Assembly: GCA_003567205.1 (NCBI GenBank)
Contig: PXAA01000105.1
Location: 1-38,787 of the forward strand
Length of the DNA: 38,787 nt
Reading direction: 5' to 3'
Source: Bacteroidales bacterium
GTDB taxonomy: Bacteria > Bacteroidota > Bacteroidia > Bacteroidales > UBA7960
Shown here: positions 18,919-27,047 of the stretch, piece after piece
How the letters are laid out: each line of letters starts with the position of its first letter
Position numbering within the stretch: the stretch's first letter is position 1
Notes under the pieces: generated by a model
The model's database searches: none
What the model was told of the DNA's origin: nothing
The model's input: the letters and a program-made list of their open reading frames with translations, nothing else
Translations under genes and position numbers: made by a program

Positions 18919-19800
18919 ATGATACGCTACTCCATTAACGACCTCGAAAAACTAAGCGGCATTAAAGCGCATACCTTACGCATGTGGGAGAAGCGATATA
19001 ATATTATATGTCCAAAACGCACAGACACCAATATCCGGTATTACCACGACTGTGACCTGAAAAAACTCCTGAACATCAGCACACTCAACAAGCACGGGTT
19101 CAAGATATCCAGCATAGCTCAGATGGATGAGGCCGATATCAATCAAAAGATCATTGAAATATCCGGCACCAATGGTGATTATGCAAGCATGATCAATAAC
19201 CTGGTGCTATCGATGATCGAAATAAATGAAGACACCTTTGAACATACATTAAACAATGCCATCCTGAAGCTGGGTTTTGAGAAATGCATGACCCATGTGT
19301 TGTACCCATTTCTTGAAAAAGTAGGCATCCTCTGGCTTACAGGCACAATAAATCCAGCCCAGGAACATTTTATCACTAACCTGATCCGCCAGAAACTCAT
19401 CATTGCCATCGACGGGCAGCCCCAACCCGCCTCTCCCGACGCAAAAACATTCTTGTTGTTTTTGCCCGAAAATGAATTGCATGAACTGGGTCTTTTGTTT
19501 TACAGTTTTTTAATCAGGAAAAATGGTTTCAAAGTCATTTACCTTGGACAGTCCGTACCTTTCGAAGACATCATTGAAGTCGTTAAAATCCGCAACACGG
19601 ATTATCTGTTTACTTATTTTGTGGCAGCACTCAACCGTAAAGAAATTCCTGCTTATCTTAAACGTCTTTCGCAAAGTCTCCCGGAAAAGAAGATCTTTAT
19701 AACAGGCATACAATTGCAGAACAATGAGCTTTCTGTTTCTGACAACGTAATCTCATTCTGCGATGCGGAATCCTTTAAAAAGCTCCTGACCACACTCTGA
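18919..19800 (+). CDS. MerR-family regulator with B12-binding (CarH/LitR-like) domain
   Basis: N-terminal MerR HTH IRYSINDLEKLSGIKAHTLRMWEKRYNIICPKRTDTNIRYY; W-LTGTINPAQ-EH (Wx9EH) and ELHELG (ExHxxG). Confidence 0.9.
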   Translation: MIRYSINDLEKLSGIKAHTLRMWEKRYNIICPKRTDTNIRYYHDCDLKKLLNISTLNKHGFKISSIAQMDEADINQKIIEISGTNGDYASMINNLVLSMIEINEDTFEHTLNNAILKLGFEKCMTHVLYPFLEKVGILWLTGTINPAQEHFITNLIRQKLIIAIDGQPQPASPDAKTFLLFLPENELHELGLLFYSFLIRKNGFKVIYLGQSVPFEDIIEVVKIRNTDYLFTYFVAALNRKEIPAYLKRLSQSLPEKKIFITGIQLQNNELSVSDNVISFCDAESFKKLLTTL

Positions 19801-20040
19801 CCATTTATTTTTCAAATAACCCGCCTCCATATCTTCATTATTTTACCGCCGGTTGACATGCTTCAGTGTTTAATGGGAAAAAAACACATCTGCATTTTTG
19901 GCTTTAAAAATTTAACAAAAATTAAACAGCTTTCTTTGTATTAATGCATTTTAATACCTAATTTTATACCGCAAACAATGCATTATGTTATACAGAACTC
20001 ACATATTACTCAACATATTTTGTTAAAAAATTTTAAAATG

Positions 20041-20071
20041 TTTGCATCTTATAATTTTTTGTTTAATTTTG
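20041..20071 (+). promoter_or_regulatory. Bacteroidetes sigma-A-type promoter for the ECF sigma gene (TTTG-N19-TAATTTTG)
   Basis: TTTG 20041-20044, 19-bp spacer, TAATTTTG 20064-20071. Confidence 0.7.
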
Positions 20072-20090
20072 CTATTAAATAATTAAACAA
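20059..20090. promoter_or_regulatory. Perfect 10-bp inverted repeat overlapping the ECF promoter; candidate MerR/B12 operator
   Basis: TTGTTTAATT (20059-20068) N12 AATTAAACAA (20081-20090). Confidence 0.55.
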
Positions 20091-20110
20091 TTCGTAAAAT
20101 TCATAACGTC

Positions 20111-20611
20111 ATGACAGCAGTAGAATTCAACTATAAATTACTGGGATTGCAGAAAAACCTGAAATACTTTGCCTACACCCTGACCTCGAATTACGAAGAC
20201 GCCCAGGACCTGGTACAGGAAACCTACCTGAAGGCATTGACCAACCGGGAAAAATTCACTGCAAACACCAACCTAAAGGCATGGACCTTTACCATTATGA
20301 AAAATACCTTCATCAACAACTATCGCCAGAATGTGCGCAACAACACCATTCTGGACAAAACCGATGACCTCTACTACCTGAACCTGCCAAAAGCGAGCAG
20401 CATTGGCCTGCCCGACGCTGACTATTCATTGAAAGAAATCAATAAAACCATAGGCAAGATCAGCCCTGAGCAACGTTTGCCGTTTGAGATGTACAATAAG
20501 GGTTATAAATACAAAGAAATCGCTGAAAAGCTTGACCTGAGTATCGGCACAGTGAAAAGCCGCATATTCTTTACCCGTAAAAAACTGAAGGAAGCCCTGA
20601 AGGACAATTAA
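20111..20611 (+). CDS. ECF-type RNA polymerase sigma factor
   Basis: 166 aa; sigma2 LVQETYLKALTNREKFTANTNLKAWTFTIMKNTFINNYR and sigma4 GYKYKEIAEKLDLSIGTVKSRIFFTRKKLKEAL. Confidence 0.95.
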   Translation: MTAVEFNYKLLGLQKNLKYFAYTLTSNYEDAQDLVQETYLKALTNREKFTANTNLKAWTFTIMKNTFINNYRQNVRNNTILDKTDDLYYLNLPKASSIGLPDADYSLKEINKTIGKISPEQRLPFEMYNKGYKYKEIAEKLDLSIGTVKSRIFFTRKKLKEALKDN

Positions 20612-20655
20612 CACCGGTAAATTCCCCTTATTATATATTTCCCTTTATTGTGATT

Positions 20656-20691
20656 GAAACCCCGCCGGTAATCCGGCCGGGGTTTCTTTTT
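20656..20691 (+). terminator. Rho-independent terminator after the ECF sigma gene
   Basis: GAAACCCCGCCGG-TAAT-CCGGCCGGGGTTTC-TTTTT. Confidence 0.85.
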
Positions 20692-20707
20692 CTCAACAAA
20701 TTTTCTC

Positions 20708-20715
20708 TACATTTG
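20708..20715 (+). promoter_or_regulatory. Bacteroidetes-type -7 element (TACATTTG) for aspartokinase
   Basis: TACATTTG about 40 bp upstream of ATG 20755. Confidence 0.45.
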
Positions 20716-20754
20716 TAAGGCATTACGATCATCCTTCATCAATATAATCAAGGT

Positions 20755-22050
20755 ATGCGCGTATTCAAGTTTGGTGGGGCCTCCGTTAAAGATCCCGCCT
20801 CTGTGCAAAACGTGGCCCGGATCATCAAAGACCAGCATGGTACAGAGCCACTGGTGGTGGTGCTGTCTGCCATGGACAAAACCACCAATGCCCTCGAAAA
20901 ACTTTGTGGATGCTTTATGGAGGGAGACAAACAGGGCATGCTGATGATGTTCGAAAAGATCAAGACCATGCATTTGCAGGTGGCCCGGGGTCTTTTCCCC
21001 GACCACACCCATCCTGTGTTCAGCGTACTGGAACAATCCTTTTATCAGCTCTTTTACTATATTAACGAACCGCCCGGCAACAACTACAACTATGAATACG
21101 ATCGCATTGTATCAACCGGCGAAATGGTGTCCAGCCAGATTATCAGTACCTACCTGAAAGAAACGGGGTTGCACAATCAACTCTTTGCCGCACAGAAACT
21201 GTTTATCACCGATGCCAACTTCAGGGATGCAACTGTCGACTGGATCTTGACATCGCAGACCATACAAGAGCAGCTTATTCCTTATCTACAAAAAAGCAAG
21301 GATGCGGATCGGCCCCCGCTGGTAACCACCCAGGGCTTTATCGGGGGAACCTCCCAGGGTTTTACCACCACCCTTGGCAGGGAAGGCTCTGATTTTAGTG
21401 CAGCCATTATCGCATACGCCCTCAATGCCTCAGAACTTGTTATCTGGAAAGATGTGCCCGGTTTATTGAATGCCGATCCGAAAATTCTTAAAGACACAGT
21501 ATTGCTCGAAAACATCAGTTACCAGGAAGCCATTGAATTATCCTATTACGGGGCCACAGTCATTCACCCAAACACCCTTAAACCACTGCTGAGCAAAAAC
21601 ATTCCTCTCCGGGTTAAATCATTTGCCCACCCGTCGCTTCCGGGTTCTCTCATCAACAACAACGAATCCAATGACAAACAGGTGCCGTCCTATATTTTCA
21701 AATTCAAGCAGGTTCTGGTATCCATTTTTTCGCTGGACTTCAGCTTTATTGCAGAACATAAGCTGTCAAGAATATTCGCCGATTTTGCCAGCCATGGCGT
21801 TAAGATGAACCTGATGCAAAATTCAGCCCTCAGCTTCTCGGCCTGTTTTGACCACGACAAGACCAAAACACCAGCCCTGCTGCGCGACCTGAAAAAGAAC
21901 TTTCATGTCAAATACAATGCAAACCTTGAGCTGATCACGGTACGGCACTACACCAGGGCATGCATAGACAAATTAATCAAAGGCAGGGAGGTAGTCCTGG
22001 AACAAAAAAGCAGAACAACACTACAGATGGTGGTCAGGAAGAAGACCTGA
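20755..22050 (+). CDS. lysC: Aspartate kinase
   Basis: MRVFKFGGASVKDPASVQNVARII, TTLGREGSDFSAAIIAYALNASELVIWKDVPGLLNADP, YYGATVIHPNTLKPL. Confidence 0.93.
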   Translation: MRVFKFGGASVKDPASVQNVARIIKDQHGTEPLVVVLSAMDKTTNALEKLCGCFMEGDKQGMLMMFEKIKTMHLQVARGLFPDHTHPVFSVLEQSFYQLFYYINEPPGNNYNYEYDRIVSTGEMVSSQIISTYLKETGLHNQLFAAQKLFITDANFRDATVDWILTSQTIQEQLIPYLQKSKDADRPPLVTTQGFIGGTSQGFTTTLGREGSDFSAAIIAYALNASELVIWKDVPGLLNADPKILKDTVLLENISYQEAIELSYYGATVIHPNTLKPLLSKNIPLRVKSFAHPSLPGSLINNNESNDKQVPSYIFKFKQVLVSIFSLDFSFIAEHKLSRIFADFASHGVKMNLMQNSALSFSACFDHDKTKTPALLRDLKKNFHVKYNANLELITVRHYTRACIDKLIKGREVVLEQKSRTTLQMVVRKKT

Positions 22051-23004
22051 TCAGTGGATGGGTAAATCGCTGATTTTCTTTGCCAGCACTGTGGATAATT
22101 TTACCTGTGATTCGTTGGTCCAGCCAGCTACGTGCGGCGTAAGGACCACATTGGGCAGTTCTGCCAATCGCCGGAACGACCCGGGCAGGGAGTCTGTGTC
22201 AAGGTGCTCAAACGACAAATGCTCATATTCCAGCACATCCAGGGCCGCCCCCAGGATCTGTCTCGACTCAAGGGCAGCCAGCAGGCCTTCAGTGTTAACC
22301 ACTTCGCCCCTGGATGTATTGATCAAATAGATCCTTTTTTTAAATTTTGAAAAATACTTTGCATCCGCCAGGTATCTTGTTTCTTCATTCAAAGGAATAT
22401 GCAAGCTAAGCACATCCGCACAGCGGAAAATCTCTTCCATATCCGCTTCCTTTGCCAGATGCGAACCAAAACCGCTTTTATATTTGTCATAGGCCAATAC
22501 CTTCATGCCAAAGCCACTGATGCATTGGGCAAAGGCACTGCCAGTGTTTCCATATCCAATAATGCCCAGTGTTTTTCCACTGAGCTCAATGCCCCGGTTC
22601 TGCTCCCGCTTCCATAGACCTTTCCGGACTTCCCCGTCGGCAACACATATCTTATTTACCAGGGCCAGCAACATACCTGCCGCATGCTCTCCCACCGCCT
22701 GCCGGTTGCCCTCGGGTGAATTCAAACAAACAATGCCCCTGCTTTTAGCATAAGCCACATCAATATTTTCCAGACCGCTGCCCACCCTGCCGATAAAACG
22801 AAGACGGACGGCATGCTGTAAAATGTTTTTGTCGATTTTGAATCGGCTTCGCACAATAATCCCGCTCAGCCCGGGCATCATCTGAATCAGGCCTTCAACG
22901 GATATATCCGGTTTAAAAAAGCATCGATAGCCGATTTTTGTTAACGCCTCTGCCAATGAGGGATGGGTGGAGTCAAGAAATAATACGTCACCAGCATTGT
23001 TCAT
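22051..23004 (-). CDS. D-2-hydroxyacid dehydrogenase, phosphoglycerate dehydrogenase-like
   Basis: GRVGSGLENIDVAYAKSRGIVCLNSPEGNRQAVGEHAAGMLLAL, GKTLGIIGYGNTGSAFA, LINTSRGEVVNTEGLLAAL, LTPHVAGWT. Start at M33 of the listed ORF. Confidence 0.9.
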   Translation of the reverse strand: MNNAGDVLFLDSTHPSLAEALTKIGYRCFFKPDISVEGLIQMMPGLSGIIVRSRFKIDKNILQHAVRLRFIGRVGSGLENIDVAYAKSRGIVCLNSPEGNRQAVGEHAAGMLLALVNKICVADGEVRKGLWKREQNRGIELSGKTLGIIGYGNTGSAFAQCISGFGMKVLAYDKYKSGFGSHLAKEADMEEIFRCADVLSLHIPLNEETRYLADAKYFSKFKKRIYLINTSRGEVVNTEGLLAALESRQILGAALDVLEYEHLSFEHLDTDSLPGSFRRLAELPNVVLTPHVAGWTNESQVKLSTVLAKKISDLPIH

Positions 23005-23008
23005 TGGG

Positions 23009-24310
23009 CTATTGCGATTGAATCGTTGCCTCAAAAGCTTCCAGGAATTCCCTGCCGGCATGCTCGCAGGTGCTACCCACCTTATCAGTGGTAAACTCAC
23101 TATAGTAATATGGGTTCATGTTGGCAAATCCCGAATATTTAACCGGGATCCGGAGTCTTTCTCCTGCAATCAGGCTGCCCTCCCTGCCAAACCGGCCCCT
23201 GTTGGGGGGATGGTTGATAATAAACCATGAACACACACCAAATTGGTTGTATATGAGCCCCCAGGTATCCCCCGTCCGGACTGTATAGGGAAAATCATCC
23301 GGCAAGGGGGGTGGCATTTCTTCAACTGCCTCTGCCACATCTTCCGGAACATCAGGAGACACCACCGGCTCAACGGCTTCAAAAGCCCTTGGTACGTCCA
23401 CGGTCGGATGCGGATCATAAATAAAGAGCTCATAAAACATATAAGCCACCAAAATAATACCCAGGACGGCAAGTACGCTTTTCAGGATCCTTGATCTTTT
23501 TGACGAATCGGATTTTACCGGCTTTTGCGCGGCCTGTTTCTTTCCTTCCGCCTGGTGGCCTTCCGGCCACGTCCTTACGGTATTTGTCAGGTTATAAAAA
23601 CAAAGCATCACAAAAGCCGCCGCCTGCTGCCCGCTTTTATCGCCTGCATATCTGAGCACCCTCGAAACCTTGGTCTGGGCAGGCATAGGGTCTTGAAGGA
23701 TTTTTTTTATTGTCCGGGTGTGTATGTACCGGCAAACCGAACCGGCCCCCAATAAAAGTTTGTCCCCGTCTACGGGCTCAAAAGCTTCCGGGGCCGTATC
23801 AGGATGAGCCAGCGGGCCCTGTCCCATATATACGCTATCATCCTCCCCTTCTGCCTCACCCGACTCTCCCCCTTCATAATGCTGTCCGGCGGCCTGTAAA
23901 AGCGGATAGATTCTTTTCTCGGTCGAAATAAGGAGGCACACATCACCAAGCCTGGAATAATAGATCTTTTCATCATGGAACAACACACACAGGCAACTCA
24001 GGCGAACGGGCCTTTGTTCAGGATCTTTCCTGGCCAGCTGATCAATATACCCACTGGTATATATCAATGCATTTTGGGTTACTTTGGCCACATCATCCTC
24101 CGTTTCATGTTCCAGATAATACCTGATGCGTTCAATGGCCAGTCCGGTAATTTGTGCCTGTCTTTCATCAACACCTTCATTGGCAGCCAAAATAACCACA
24201 TGACCATAAGGGGTCTCAAAACTTTCCTGACGATACAGACCCTCAGACCCGGAAGGCCCCATAACCACCTCACCGGCGTACTCAAATGTGTTAAACTTCT
24301 TTGTTGTCAT
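23009..24310 (-). CDS. Degenerate PP2C-like domain - transmembrane - LysM protein
   Basis: N-terminal PP2C-like layout (HVVILAANEGVDE, IYYSRLGDVCLLI, DKLLLGAGSVCRYI), TM SVLAVLGIILVAYMFYELFIY, C-terminal LysM YTVRTGDTWGLIYNQFGVCSWFIINHPPN...LIAGERLRIPV. Confidence 0.7.
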   Translation of the reverse strand: MTTKKFNTFEYAGEVVMGPSGSEGLYRQESFETPYGHVVILAANEGVDERQAQITGLAIERIRYYLEHETEDDVAKVTQNALIYTSGYIDQLARKDPEQRPVRLSCLCVLFHDEKIYYSRLGDVCLLISTEKRIYPLLQAAGQHYEGGESGEAEGEDDSVYMGQGPLAHPDTAPEAFEPVDGDKLLLGAGSVCRYIHTRTIKKILQDPMPAQTKVSRVLRYAGDKSGQQAAAFVMLCFYNLTNTVRTWPEGHQAEGKKQAAQKPVKSDSSKRSRILKSVLAVLGIILVAYMFYELFIYDPHPTVDVPRAFEAVEPVVSPDVPEDVAEAVEEMPPPLPDDFPYTVRTGDTWGLIYNQFGVCSWFIINHPPNRGRFGREGSLIAGERLRIPVKYSGFANMNPYYYSEFTTDKVGSTCEHAGREFLEAFEATIQSQ

Positions 24311-24375
24311 AAAAAGATGATTTGACCTGTTACCCGCAAAAATACTTTCTTTTGTCTAGAAAAAGAAATTACGCC

Positions 24376-25164
24376 TTATCCATTGTTTACCCTGATATTC
24401 CGGGCAATTTCAACAAAATCAATTACATCCAGGCGTTCAGGCCTTTCTTTCATAAGGCCGGCAGGCAGTTTGCCCCATTCGACCGGTAAGTTTTTCAGGC
24501 TGTTTTTCAAAGTTTTTCTGCGCTGGTTAAAAGCGGTTTTGACCACTGTAAAAAACATGGATTCATCACATTCCAGAATAAATGAATCTTTTCTTGTGAG
24601 CCGTATTACGGTCGATTGCACTTTGGGGGGTGGCACAAAAACATGTGGCTCCACATGGAACAAAACCTTCACATCGTAAAATGCCCGGGTTAAAACACTG
24701 AGAATGCCATAGACTTTACTTCCGGGTGGTGCCGCAATGCGCAAAGCAAGTTCCTTCTGAAACATACCCACCACCTCAGGGATATATTTTCGATGATTTA
24801 ATACCCTGAATATGATCTGGGAAGAAATATTATAAGGGAAGTTTCCGATAATGGCAAATGCCTCATTCCCAAAAAGGCCATGCAGGTCATGACGGAGAAA
24901 GTCTCCTTCTATAATCCGTTCATCCTCTGACTGATAGGTGTTTTTTAGGTAGGCGATGGCATCCTTGTCAACATCCAGTCCGACCCAGCAGTACTTTTCA
25001 TTGCCTATAAGGTGTTTGCTGAGCATGCCCGTACCCGGCCCAATTTCCAGAACGTGCTTATAATTGCCGTACCCGGTAAGGCTGGCAGCGATCTTGCGTG
25101 CAATATTGGGATCTAGCAAAAAATGCTGGCCCAATGATTTTTTTGGTGATATGTATTGTGACAC
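24376..25164 (-). CDS. rsmA: 16S rRNA (adenine1518-N6/adenine1519-N6)-dimethyltransferase
   Basis: PKKSLGQHFLLDPNIARKI, VLEIGPGTGMLSKHL, IIGNFPYNISSQIIF, FNQRRKTLKNSL. Confidence 0.97.
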   Translation of the reverse strand: MSQYISPKKSLGQHFLLDPNIARKIAASLTGYGNYKHVLEIGPGTGMLSKHLIGNEKYCWVGLDVDKDAIAYLKNTYQSEDERIIEGDFLRHDLHGLFGNEAFAIIGNFPYNISSQIIFRVLNHRKYIPEVVGMFQKELALRIAAPPGSKVYGILSVLTRAFYDVKVLFHVEPHVFVPPPKVQSTVIRLTRKDSFILECDESMFFTVVKTAFNQRRKTLKNSLKNLPVEWGKLPAGLMKERPERLDVIDFVEIARNIRVNNG

Positions 25165-25177
25165 GATGCGGATGTTT

Positions 25178-27028
25178 TCAGTTTACCATATCCCCGCGGA
25201 GTATCCTGAAACGGTTCCGTGCCGTAATCGTATGAATGCTTCCCGGGTAATCAAGCATCAGCTGCTGGTACAGGGTCATGGCTTTATTATGTTGATTGAA
25301 ATAATGATGATGCATATCCGCCCTCTGGAATAATGCTTCATCAGCCAACAGCCCATGCGGATATTTTTCCACAATCAGGGAAAGCAAGCTGTCGGCAGAT
25401 GTATAATCGCCCCTGTGGCGCATGATTTCGGCACGTGCATAAAGGACATCGTCATTGATCTGATGATTGGGAAAACGCACACTGATTGAATCGAGCGTCA
25501 GTGTAGCATTTGCATAGTTGTTCATAAACATGTGTTGCTCCGCCCTGGCAAACAGTTGCAAAGGCTCGGGGTCCCCACCCACACCAAGATTGTCCTGGAT
25601 CCTGAGCGACAACCTCATTGCATCGTTGGCAATGAGGCGGGAAGTACCGGCCTTGAGCACATCGAGTTGTACTTTTGCCCAGTCAAATTCCCCGATGAAA
25701 TAGGTTAAACGGGCATTCTTAAATTTGGCTTCATGTGCCAGGGGGTCATCCCTGAACATACGGTCTACCTGCGAATATAACAAGGTAGCATCCCATACCT
25801 CCCCGGTCAACACCAGAATATCGGCAAGCTCAATGCGGCATTCCCCCTTGACACGGTTTGAAATATTCGGGAGGTCAAGGGTGGCTTCCAGCAATTCAAT
25901 GGCTTCATCTGTATTATGAAGATAAAACGCCCGAAGTTTGGCCAGGTTACGCACCAGTTGTACCGTCCTGGCACCCACACCCAACTGCTCAATGGCCTGC
26001 TTGTATTCCTGCTCAATATCCAGCAGGTCTTCTTCGGTGTACTGATAATCATCAATGACAGATAAAAAACGGACATTCAGGTAGCCGACAAGGGCATCCA
26101 GATAATGTGGGCTGTTTTCACCCATTTCCAGCACATAGCGGTAGGCATCGGCAGCGATCCGGTAATTCCTGTTGCCGGTACTGAGGGAGGCCACTTCCAA
26201 TACCGGTTTGCCCTCCTGTTGCAGGCGGCGGTCAAGTGCCCTGGCCTGCATAAACGCCATTCTGAAATCCTGTTGCTGAACAGACAGCCACAACAACATT
26301 TCCGAATACATGATATTTTCAGGATCGCGCTGGGTATTTGCGAGCAATACCGCCCGCAAGGCATCATTGCGCTCAAAGCCGGGGTCGTTGGCAATCATAT
26401 CCTGCAGCATGCCCCTGACCCTTTCCATTTCTTCCCGGTGCTTGTTCAGGTAGTCCAGATATTCTTCCATCATGGACCTGTATTCGCCTTTCTTTTCATA
26501 GATGCCGGCAATACGCAGGTGCAGCGGATGCTGCTCACCAAGCAGACGCCGGCCATGCATATATGTTTCCAGCGCAAGATCGAGAAATCCGCGTGTTTCA
26601 AAAGCCATGGCAAGGTCAAACACATCCTGCCTGACGGCCTTAAGGTCACCGATCAGGGCGTCCATCTGCCGGCGCGCCCTGCGGTTATTGCCTGCACGGT
26701 GATGTACCCACCCCAGGTCAACCTGGTAACGAATATCACCCGGGTGATGATCTCCCTGACGCCGCACAATCCTTTCGGCACGCCGGAATTCTTCCAGGGC
26801 CAGGAGGCTTTGCAGGTAATGGTTATAGTTCGAATGCGACGGATTGTCCTCAAACAACTCCTCATACAACACAAGGGCCTGCTCAAACCGGCCTTCCCTG
26901 AAATACTGGGCAGCCAGGCGCTCATCCGCTGTATCCTGTGCAAAAACTATTGAGGCCGACGCCAAAAGAACCAACACAGACAATGCCTTCAAAAAACACC
27001 TGTTTATTATGAATACATGTATGCCCAT
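25178..27028 (-). CDS. Secreted/periplasmic TPR protein
   Basis: 616 aa; signal peptide ALSVLVLLASASIVFAQ; TPR-like helices, e.g. AAQYFREGRFEQALVLYEELFEDNPSHSNYNHYLQSL. Confidence 0.85.
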   Translation of the reverse strand: MGIHVFIINRCFLKALSVLVLLASASIVFAQDTADERLAAQYFREGRFEQALVLYEELFEDNPSHSNYNHYLQSLLALEEFRRAERIVRRQGDHHPGDIRYQVDLGWVHHRAGNNRRARRQMDALIGDLKAVRQDVFDLAMAFETRGFLDLALETYMHGRRLLGEQHPLHLRIAGIYEKKGEYRSMMEEYLDYLNKHREEMERVRGMLQDMIANDPGFERNDALRAVLLANTQRDPENIMYSEMLLWLSVQQQDFRMAFMQARALDRRLQQEGKPVLEVASLSTGNRNYRIAADAYRYVLEMGENSPHYLDALVGYLNVRFLSVIDDYQYTEEDLLDIEQEYKQAIEQLGVGARTVQLVRNLAKLRAFYLHNTDEAIELLEATLDLPNISNRVKGECRIELADILVLTGEVWDATLLYSQVDRMFRDDPLAHEAKFKNARLTYFIGEFDWAKVQLDVLKAGTSRLIANDAMRLSLRIQDNLGVGGDPEPLQLFARAEQHMFMNNYANATLTLDSISVRFPNHQINDDVLYARAEIMRHRGDYTSADSLLSLIVEKYPHGLLADEALFQRADMHHHYFNQHNKAMTLYQQLMLDYPGSIHTITARNRFRILRGDMVN

Positions 27029-27047
27029 CCCAATATAATGTTACAAA

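Noticed and set aside
26105-26953. 282-aa plus-strand ORF opposite the TPR gene
   Set aside because: Antisense to a coding gene with signal peptide and TPR structure; no domain seen.
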